A DNA stretch of 64,000 nt, taken from Laburnicola sp. R22_1 (taxonomy: Eukaryota; Ascomycota; Dothideomycetes; Pleosporales; Didymosphaeriaceae). Below, one piece after another: positions 55,802 through 64,000 of the stretch. Made by a program: the position numbers and the translations under genes. The stretch covers positions 2,666,001 through 2,730,000 of the forward strand of contig JACONQ010000007.1 of assembly GCA_014281115.1 (NCBI GenBank), written 5' to 3'. Under the pieces are notes generated by a model, which ran no database searches, had not been told where the DNA came from, and worked only from the letters and a program-made list of their open reading frames with translations. Each line of letters starts with the position of its first letter. The stretch's first letter is position 1.

Positions 55802-57849
55802 ATTGTCGAAGGTATCGGTGTCCTGTCAAAAGTGACCCGCTTGAGTGCAGGCACAAGAGACGAGTAAACCATGCTCTTATACATACCTACGCGCAACCCA
55901 CTACCCCGGCTCTCTTCCCCAGACGACCAAATCGTAAGGACCTAAGCCGGAGAGCAGCCCGGTTGTACCGTAGGGTAGGATCTCATATAGGCGTAGCGGC
56001 TCGGCGGATCGCACAGGCCTGCTTACCGGCTAAATTTGTGGCATTTATCCTCCAATGCCATGACCCGCTCTGAACGAATTGCGGCCCGCGTAGAATGGAA
56101 GATTGCATCGAAGCGACATCGAGGTTGCCTTGTTGTTGGTGAATTCGGCAAAACACAGTGGACCCTTCTCCCCAGTCGAGCTGTGGGTCTACAGGTGGGG
56201 TTGCGGTTGCCAAACGCTCGGAACACCGCAATTGTGCGCTGACGCCTCTCGTTGCGATCGGGTGTCTCGGTTGTAGGGCAAATATCCAAACGCTGCAAGG
56301 CGTGAAAGGGTCGGTATTGGGGAAGAGGGTCTGCATGCACGCTGAACATGCCTTATTCTTAGCCGCTGGATCATGTAGATGAAGGACCCGCCAACCACAT
56401 GTACGGAGCTTTGTAGATTGAAACGACTGAGCGCTGGGCTGGTTCGTGACATTGTGAGTTCCAGCGACCGGGGAAAGAAGTGGGTGCAGCTTCAACTTCG
56501 CATCTGCCCTTCACAAGAACTTCCAGAAGGTCTCGCCGAATGCAAAAAGTTGCGGCGGAAGATCGGCGTGGTCTGGGTTGCACCATTTTGCAATAATGTC
56601 AATTTACCGGCTTGGTACGGTCAGAGTAGGACGAGGCTCCAGACGAGGGCGGGTGCGCAAGTGGGAGGCACAGCTCACGGCTGCTGATTCCTTCATTCAT
56701 TTAGATGCTCGTGTGCCTCGGCGGCGTCCACATCCAGGGCCTAACGGACCGAAGGCAACGCACGAGAATGCACGAGAATGCGCTCGTGGTTGGAGGCGGC
56801 AACAGGGGTCATCTGAAAATTCCATGGATGCTGATGGATCACGTGGATCGCAGCACACCTGGGCACCCATTAATCCTCGTGCTGATCGCACGCTTTCGCA
56901 TTTTGCCGCCGCTTAAGGCGATTAATAGGTGGGGTTTGAACCGAGTCCGCCTGACCCTAGGGGGACCTCCGAGGTAGTGGAGGATTTAGAAGCCGAGAAA
57001 AAGGTTCTAGTCCGCTGGAAGACGACCCGCAGGAACAGAACTTAAGCAGGCCGAATCTCAGCTTTGGCCTGCGAAGCGCATCATCTTATACCTTTGGAGA
57101 GTAGGCGTAGACACCGTGTGTCTAATTTCCAAGACTATCCAAGACCACGCCCAAGACTGATTAATTGCCCTGCTAGACGAATACGCTAAGACCTCATTCC
57201 GGTTTCCTGGGCACCTCCACCTCTCGCAACTACAAGAGAATTCTCTTCAAAGTAAAAGATTCTAGAAGGATGAAAGAAAATGGGTGTATGCGTTGGGGCC
57301 GCTGGGAAGTTGACACCATGCTCCAAGCTCGTCGGCTAGGCGGCGCGACACAATACTCGGCGGTCAAAAAGCCGGACAGCTCTGCGCCCTACAGTCGCAT
57401 GTACTGCGTCGTGGATGACGGGTTGTTCCCAGCGAACGTTCGGGGCGATGGAAACTCGCGATTACGACACCCAGGAGCAACGACGTCTCGAATAAAAGGC
57501 AATGCGGTGCCGTCAAGCTTCCGCTACTCATCCGTTCCGTCTGAGTCGTCATCGCCGGGGCTGGGGCGGGGAAGGGCAAACGCGTCGCACCATGGTGGCT
57601 TGCTCGGAGGCCGCGGAGCCCTTCACCACGATTGAATACGGTCGTCAACGCGTCGCTGATGCTGAACCTTCTCGAGCGGCAGGTCAAGATGGACGCAAGA
57701 TGGACAAGAGATGGTGAATGCCAAAAGGCGATCCGAGGAAAGGTTGGCGGTCTTTTCTTGCCACTGCCAGCGATGCCGAGCGCCACAGCGGGGTCACATG
57801 CGTCACATGCTGCGTCATCATTGGCCGGTGAGGTCACCGCCACAACCCA
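55802..57849. other. Region between divergent transporter and MARVEL genes
   Basis: About 2 kb. No gene supported, although long open frames occur on both strands (e.g. 57364-58017, minus) without domains. Confidence 0.45.
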
Positions 57850-57857
57850 TGACGTAA
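57850..57857 (+). promoter_or_regulatory. CRE/ATF-like site upstream of the MARVEL gene
   Basis: TGACGTAA, about 210 bp before the ATG, with a TATA-like TATATAGA at about 57915. TGACGTAA is the binding core of CREB/ATF bZIP factors, which act in fungal stress responses. A single short word; may be chance. Confidence 0.3.
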
Positions 57858-58064
57858 CAAAGCGTGGCATCATCACCACGTGCTCATTGACGTTCCATGG
57901 CACCACCAAGAAGTATATAGAAGCCTGCCGGTGCGGGGAAAACAGAGCCTTCCCCTTCCTCCCTGCGCCAACAAAGCCTTCCACAGACCCATATAGCGGC
58001 TCAAACAAAGACTTCACATTCCCAGGCAGTGATTTCCCATCCTGTCCGACAGCTCAACACCAAA

Positions 58065-58656
58065 ATGCCATTCCTCGACGTCGCAGTGCTCCCGCTTCGG
58101 GCCATCCAGGCTCTCTTTTCCATCATTGTGCTCGGCTTGACGGCCTACAGTACGTTTTATCCACTTCCAATGCTCACATTATACACCTGCTCACTGTAAT
58201 CCAGTTGTCGATGTATATCGTGGTGCCTGGGGCGCTGGCTGGACCCCCGACAGCGTCGACTTCATGCTCTTCTGCTCCATCTGGACCCTCCTAGCCGTCG
58301 CCTATCTTGTCCTCGCACCCTCGCGCTTCCCCGCCGCAGCCCACAAATTTGCCATCGCAGGCGTCGAAGCAGTCACCATGATTTTCTGGTTCGCTGCTTG
58401 GATCGCTGTTGCTGCCCTGTGGGGACGTTCATTCCACCACTCGGGAAACCACGGCAGTGTCTACGGAAGCGGCGTCGCTGCCATCGTGTTCAGCGTCTTC
58501 ATCTGGTGAGTTTGGGTGCATGCATGGATGCAGTATAATCAATGTGCTAACGTCTTAAGGCTTGCTTTCGTAGCTACAACCATCGTCTCTGCACTGCATG
58601 TGCGCAAGTCTTCAACGAACGACACCGCACCGCCCCCTCAGATGCAGAGCGCGTAA
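58065..58656 (+). CDS. MARVEL-domain four-helix membrane protein
   Basis: Three exons (58065-58149, 58205-58505, 58560-58656) encode 160 residues. Four hydrophobic helices: LPLRAIQALFSIIVLGLTAY, FMLFCSIWTLLAVAYLVLA, AGVEAVTMIFWFAAWIAVAAL and VAAIVFSVFIWLAFVATTIVSAL, with the first loop motif DVYRGAW and the third helix opening EA-TMIFWFAAWIA, typical of fungal MARVEL proteins. These sit in the plasma membrane, secretory vesicles or eisosome-like domains. Intron phases (1 and 2) match frame. Complete. Confidence 0.85.
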
Positions 58657-60505
58657 TTGCAAATGATGCAACACGCCGACCAGGAGATGGATTCATAACG
58701 ATTAGGTCGCATGACGCTCCAAAATTCATATTTCCATGTCCATTCTACCTTGTACTGTCGCAGATGGCTGTGTTTCTTGGGCGGAGTTCTGTTCAGCTAT
58801 ACCCCTTTCCTAAGTTGACGATCCAGTTATATTCATGATAATGAACTTTCTACTCAATGCTTACGGACCATATGTCCACTCTTGAATCCTATTGCGAGAC
58901 TTTACGAGCCTAAGTTGCCCACGATGATACTATGCATGACATATTGCAACGTTTTACTTGTGGTAGGACAACAAAATGTTTGCATGGTCTGACAAAAGGA
59001 GCAGATCCCCATGCACAATAAACAAAAAGATGGGAAGTATTCTATTTCAGAACAAAGGTTTATATGCCTGCCACTTGATCTTCTACTACTTACTTAGATA
59101 AGTGATCTAACGTCCCTCACTGCGTAGCGAGAAACACTGTGTGCCGAGAAAAATAAGGGGTACTTTGACTTTCAGCAACCAGAAAACCCATGCGCACGAC
59201 AGATATTGCTATAATTCTACGAAAATAATCTGCTGTAACTAATTCTAAATGTTCATGTTCCACCCTCGCCCAAATACTACATTAGCATCGTTGCTTCCGC
59301 GCCTGATTTGTACAGCGCTGTGTGTTATGGCACAATAGGTTTCCCTCCCTATAGCGTCAGCCTCAAGCCTTTTTCGCTCCAAGTTTTCGTGGAATAGCCT
59401 AATCCTACGCTTACGACCCCCCTCTAATACTAGGAGGTTATTATCAGCCCTATGCGCGCTGCGAGGCGCGATTTCATGCAGGGCCGCCCCGTCGATTAGT
59501 ACTTCCATCAGAAGCAAACTACCGATCCTGGCTAATGCGAGATGACCCCGCACGTCTTACCTTATGCACTGGTATGGTATTTTATTGTACGATATGTGGC
59601 TGTGCGCGTTGCATAAGCGTTCGGATTATCTCTTAATCCGACACAGGATTGGGAGCAGATATTAGACTTAAGGGCACGGCACTTGTATAGTCAGCCGACG
59701 CGTCTCAGCGTCGCAACCACTCGACACGGCCATCGTACAACTTCAAGATACGGCTCAACGACAGCGATACCTACCATCGCGCCGCCCCCGAGTGCCGAGA
59801 TCCGCCGTTTTCCCTTCCGCTGATCGATGGAATGACCTGATTGAGCCCACCACGCCCTCATGCTTCTCGAGTCCACCGGCGCGCCAATACCTAGACCAAG
59901 CCGCAGCGAGCTCTAGTCTCGGCTCATTGAAGGGGAATACGATGTGATAGGAAGGATACAAGCTAAGATAGAACGCGGCGGGCCTGGAAATTAAAGCCCG
60001 CGCTTCGGCATGTGGGTTCAACCGAGCGTTACTGGCAAAACGCCGTCGTTGCAAGCGCATACGAAGGTGGAAAGGCTCTGCATGCTTTGGTGATACAGCT
60101 GTCGTACGGTCAATCGACCAGCGGCTCCTTACATGAGCACTGCAATCTTTAGGGCCGTAGAGATGTGCTCCAGTACGACCTCCAACAGTCATAAGGAGTT
60201 AGATCGTTCATATTCGTGAGGGATGAGTACTAGCAGAGCTGTAGTGGTGGCCATGCTTAGCAAGATTCTACACTATCTAGAGCTGCATACAGCACTCTTC
60301 TCTTCAGCCCTATCTACACACCATCGCCTCCGGCGCAAGACCTGTGTCGGAGCGGGTCGGCCACCCTCCCGGTCTGTGGTGGCGATACCTAGTGGCAATT
60401 TGCTCCTATTGCTGTAAAGTATCAATCTTAAGCATGCTTACACAGCTGGACTTGTTCTGCATGTATACTAGCTTCATATTCTACAAAATAAAAGCAGCGT
60501 TAGAT
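58657..60505. other. Gene-free region
   Basis: About 1.8 kb. Open frames at 59245-59553 and 59755-60192 (minus) have no recognised domain. No gene called. Confidence 0.45.
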
Positions 60506-63504
60506 TCAAATCTCTAAATTCTCCATTCGCCACTCGTTTAGAGCTTCGAGCGACCCCTCTGTGTCGGGATGGTGAGAGCCAAGAATCCGCTTCTGTAACT
60601 CCAAGCACTTTTCCATCAATGAGATAGCTTCGTCATTCCGTCTTTGGGACTTCCATGTATGTGCTAGATTGGCCATGCTGGTCAGCGTGTCTGGATGCTC
60701 CTCCCCAAGCACCCTCTTTCTCGTCTCCATCACTTGCACGTTCAGCTCTTCGGCCTCCTTCCACCGGCCTTGATCCCTGTACGTTGACGCTAGGTTGGCC
60801 ATGCTGGTCAGCGTGTCTAGATGCTCCTCCCCAAGCACCCTCTTGAACGTCTCCATTACTTGCACACATAGCTCTTCTGACTCGTTGTACCGCCCTTGAT
60901 TGATGGACGTCGACGCCAGGTTGGCCATGCTGGTCAGCGTGTCTGGATGCTCCTCCCCAAGCACCCTCTTTCTCGTCTCCATTACTTGCACACATAGCTC
61001 TTCTGACTCGTTGTACCGCCCTTGATTGATGGACGTCGACGCCAGGTTGGCCATGCTGATTAGCGTGTCTAGATGCTCCTCCCCAAGCACCCTCTTGAAC
61101 GTCTCCATTACTTGCACACATAGCTCTTCGGCCTCCTTCCACCGCCCCTGATTCCTGTACGTCAACACCAGGTTGCCCATGCTGGTCAGCGTGTCTGGAT
61201 GCTCCTCCCCAAGCACCCTCTTTCTCGTCTCCATCATTTGCACGTTCAGCTCTTCGGCCTCCTTCCACAGCCCCTGATTCATGTACGTCGACGCCAGGTT
61301 GGCCATGCTGATTAGCGTGTCTAGATGCTCCTCCCCAAGCACCCTCTTGAACATCTCCATTACTTGCACGTTCAGCTCTTCGGCCTCCTTCCACCGGCCT
61401 TGATCACTGTACGTTGACGCCAGGTTGCCCATGCTGGTCAGCGTGTCTGGATGCTCCTCCCCAAGCACCCTCTTTCTCGTCTCCATTACTTGCACACATA
61501 GCTCTTCTGACTCGTTGTACCGTCCGTCACTAAGTAGTACCATAGCGCATTTCCATACCAGGGTCATCCTATCCGCGCCCTCTTGTTCAGGGAGGCTATG
61601 TGACAGAACGTACTTGGCATGTGGAAGTAGTCGTCTCCATTTGCTTCGACTACCGTGATTATCATCGGGGAACACCCTTAGGAGCCGTGCAATAGCATGT
61701 TGGGTCCATTGGTCTAGCCTCTCCTGCTTTTGGAGCCACTGCCATAGAGCACGATGTACTAGCTGGTGGAGATCGATTGCGGATTCGGCAGGTCGCCTAG
61801 TAACAAGCGCGTAGCTGTTGAGAACTTTTACCGCATCGTCCCTTTTACGAGGTGAGGATGTTTCCAGGAGATCAAGCGGGATGTCTTTTCGGTCCACGCA
61901 GGCCGCAAGGAATAGATAATCTGCTGCTAGCGGATCACTACCGCGGATCTGGTCTATGGAGATGAGAAGTGTGGTGGTCACAGGATCTTTTAGACCGAAT
62001 TCTTGTAGTTTGTCCCCGGTAATTCGCTACTACGCTCAAAAGCCTCTTCCTTTTGCTGGAGCAATTGTGACCGGTAGTTTTGCAGCGTGATGTTTCGGGT
62101 ATTAATGTAGGCTGCTGCTTGGACAATTGCTAGGGGAAGATATGATAGCTCTTGTAGCAAAAGCTTCGCCTCCTGCTGCTCACCTCTTGAAACCGGAGTG
62201 TGCAAATAGTTTTCCAACATTCTTTCAGCCTTATCTGGTGCCATTTTCTCTAGCTCTACAATATTCTGCGATGCCAGCCTCTCAGCCATGTCACTGTTGG
62301 TGGTTGTGAAGACGATAGAACATCGTTCGGACTGTGGTAGGTAATCGAGCAAGTCGGTAGCCCCTGCTGTGGACAGCCCGCTGGACCCTAGGTTTATGTC
62401 ATCCGTGTTGTCGAAAATGAGCAGCCACTGCCTTGCGCCCTTCCTACTTAGATGTAGTCTCACCAGCTGCTTAATATCTGCCTTCTCATCGTCCCAACCG
62501 GGCACGTGAAGCTTTTGGCCAATACTCGCATACGACTGATAGAGACTGTCTATGTCGCTTGCATCAATCCAGAAGACTAAGCAGTTCTTGTTCTTTTGTC
62601 TTGTTTGGTACGCAAGCTCGAGCGCTAGCTGGGATTTGCCTTTTCCTCCTGGTCCTGTTATAGCCATCATGGTAGTTTGCTTGCCTCCGAAGAGCTTTGC
62701 TTCCAGTTCAGCAAGCTGTGACTCCCAGCCCACGAAATGATCGTTCCGGGAAAACGGAATAATGGACGGGGCGCTATTGGCTGCTTCCACTTCAAGTTGG
62801 AGTCTTCTCCACGCTTTCTCCTTTCCCTCGCTATAGGAGGCAGGCATGAAGATATCAAGAAGTCCAAGAAGGCAGTATACCTTATCTTCTTCTTCAGTTG
62901 TCTTGCGATTTTCGGCCCATGCCATTCTCTCGGATATGGTAAATCCGTCTAATGGACAGTTCTGCAACGCCTCCACTGGAATGCTAGTAATCTCATGGAC
63001 CAGCTGCTCGAGGGATCGTTTATCGCCTATTCGCCGTCCTTCCGAAGAAAAGAACTCGACTGATACCGGAGCAATGAGTTCCTGGAGTGTCCAACCTCGG
63101 GTGAACCATTCGCTGGCTCGAAAGGATGCCTCCCAGCTACTTCGTTGGGCTATCTCTGTGGCGGTGGATACTGAAACATCCGGTAGGAATACGTAGCATT
63201 TTGTCGCATTCTTATACCAACGATACATCGAGTTGATCGATTTCGAAAGCTCAGATAGGTTCCATTTATCAATGCAGCATGTATCAATCCAGAAGTACGG
63301 TAGCTGATCCTGGGCCGCCTGTTCGGCGCAGAACTCGATCTTTCGATAGCCCTCCTTCCCTTTGTAGGTGCCGCTTCTGATATCCTTAAAGAGAACCTCC
63401 GAATCCCCCCATCTGTGTGAAAGGATAGCATATGGCGGAATGGACTTCCCGCTGAAGTCTGTCAAGACGAGCCTCTCGGAATGATCAAAGTGAAGAAGTC
63501 GCAT
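60506..63504 (-). pseudogene. HET - NB-ARC - TPR receptor (fungal NLR) gene with one frameshift
   Basis: From the ATG at 63504 (MRLLHFD) the first frame encodes a HET domain (AILSHRWGDSEVLF, FWIDTCCIDKWN, WFTRGWTLQELIAP; about 20-170), the domain that triggers heterokaryon-incompatibility cell death. Then an NB-ARC-type NTPase follows with P-loop ITGPGGKGKSQLA (about 280) and Walker B WLLIFDNTDD, ending at a stop at 61990. The following frame (from about 62026) continues the same protein without a gap as DKLQEFGLKDPVTTTLLISIDQIR, a winged-helix region, then eight kinesin-light-chain-type TPRs of 42 residues and the tail EWRMENLEI. Both frames are otherwise clean, so a single-base frameshift between 61990 and 62026 separates sensor from effector. 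Recent pseudogene, assembly error, or frameshifted allele. The start at 63546 is 14 residues longer. Confidence 0.8.
60549..61548 (-). repeat. Near-identical 126-bp TPR-coding tandem repeats in an alternating pattern
   Basis: Eight 126-bp units (42 codons). Units 1, 3, 5, 7 end T-R-K-R-V-L-G-E-E-H-P-D-T-L-T-S; units 2, 4, 6 end F-K-R-V-L-G-E-E-H-L-D-T-L-(I/T)-S; unit 8 is diverged. DNA identity between alternate units is very high. A second variable patch, (R/L)WKEAEELN/C versus RYNESEELC, follows its own pattern. Confidence 0.9.
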
Positions 63505-63859
63505 CGCTACAACATCGTTTCCAGGACGAGAGGGCAGAGAAGGCAAACGATTCGGGGCAAGGCGCTGCTTGGAACAGAAGCGGTTGATAGATTATAATGG
63601 TCGCGGGTGGGCCGTGAAGGCAGTGCACGCCAAGGCGGTAACCGGGCGAAGCCCTCCGGCCCAGGTAGCTGTGCGGGCTAGCCATACTGGCTCTAACGTT
63701 ACTTTGCTTCTAGCAACTTTATTAGAGCGATGCAGCTGCGCTTCACTGGAAGAATTGGCTGCCACGTTAACAACGCATGCAAAGATACGCTGCTCCCAAA
63801 AGTGCGGGAAATGGTTAGTAGTAACAAGGTAGAAAAACACTTTTCGCTTGGATCATCTA

Positions 63860-63975
63860 TGGAAGCATGCTCTCGGCTGCGCAAACGAATCCTTGGCGGC
63901 CATCCGGACACAGTGTCATCACTTGAAAACATTAAATAAGTGGCAGATGGAGAATATGGAGATTGGGCATTGATG
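63860..63975 (+). pseudogene. TPR tail fragment of a second NLR-type gene
   Basis: On the plus strand: LRKRILGGHPDTVSSLEN, then (after a one-base shift) KWQMENMEIGH. It is clearly homologous to the end of the gene above (KRILGSHHPDTEGSLEALNEWRMENLEI) but in opposite orientation. Only the last TPR and tail are recognisable. Confidence 0.65.
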
Positions 63976-64000
63976 CTGCTTTAAATGTAGAATATAAGCT

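Noticed and set aside
56930..57260. Possible retrotransposon relic (VEDLEAEKKVLVRWK-like translation)
   Set aside because: Too short and with stops; resemblance to a chromodomain or integrase tail is not convincing.
57364..58017. Long minus-strand frame upstream of the MARVEL gene
   Set aside because: Overlaps a plus-strand frame and the promoter; no domain, composition not protein-like.
59245..59553. Minus-strand open frame with Arg/Glu-rich region as a transposase scrap
   Set aside because: No catalytic motif or family signature visible; left unannotated.

Overview
The window is nuclear DNA of a filamentous ascomycete. Genes are short-intron (about 47-76 bp, GT-AG, CTAAC/CTGAC-like branch sites), code on both strands and lie close together. 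One AT-rich block of about 5.7 kb carries the CpA-to-TpA signature of repeat-induced point mutation (RIP). HET/NB-ARC/TPR receptors, an AA9 polysaccharide monooxygenase and an Egt1-type ergothioneine enzyme fit a Dothideomycete, probably Pleosporales; that placement is inference. All splice models below come from reading frames and homology remembered from protein families; none has transcript support.

Layout. 1-4.4 kb: the 5' part of a NEDD8-activating-enzyme subunit gene (ULA1), diverging from ribose-5-phosphate isomerase, then a secreted AA9 LPMO. 4.4-16.6 kb: gene-poor, with a 124-bp TA-flanked hairpin element, a broken STAND/NLR fragment, a QTV-repeat reading frame without a clear ATG, a Zn2Cys6 regulator in five exons, a 2EXR-like protein and a 37-bp minisatellite. 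16.6-27 kb: a decaying accessory island. A phosphodiester-glycosidase (NAGPA-like) gene is cut in its NLD-GGS motif by a RIP-degraded hAT transposon (18525-23829, 8-bp target duplication). That hAT is itself interrupted by a younger Tc1/mariner copy (19810-21093). A 422-bp miniature element with related ends interrupts a neighbouring F-box-like pseudogene, and a truncated GMC oxidoreductase follows.

27-50 kb is the conserved core: an AhpD-like protein, a small secreted acidic-repeat protein, peroxisomal Lon ending in SRL, a proline/threonine-rich 2EXR-like protein, the phosphatidylethanolamine methyltransferase CHO2, a coiled-coil hypothetical protein, an 8-exon Egt1, and a 1037-residue protein with a PHD-type finger. 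50-64 kb is again accessory: fragments of a polyketide synthase carrier domain, an ABC transporter and an APH kinase; an intact six-exon sugar transporter; a MARVEL-domain protein; and a HET-NB-ARC-TPR receptor gene carrying one frameshift and near-identical, alternating TPR repeats. A second TPR tail lies on the opposite strand at the window edge.

The most informative region is 16.6-27 kb. It records an order of events: gene, then hAT insertion, then RIP, then Tc1 insertion, then further RIP. Most of this can be read directly from target duplications and stop codons.
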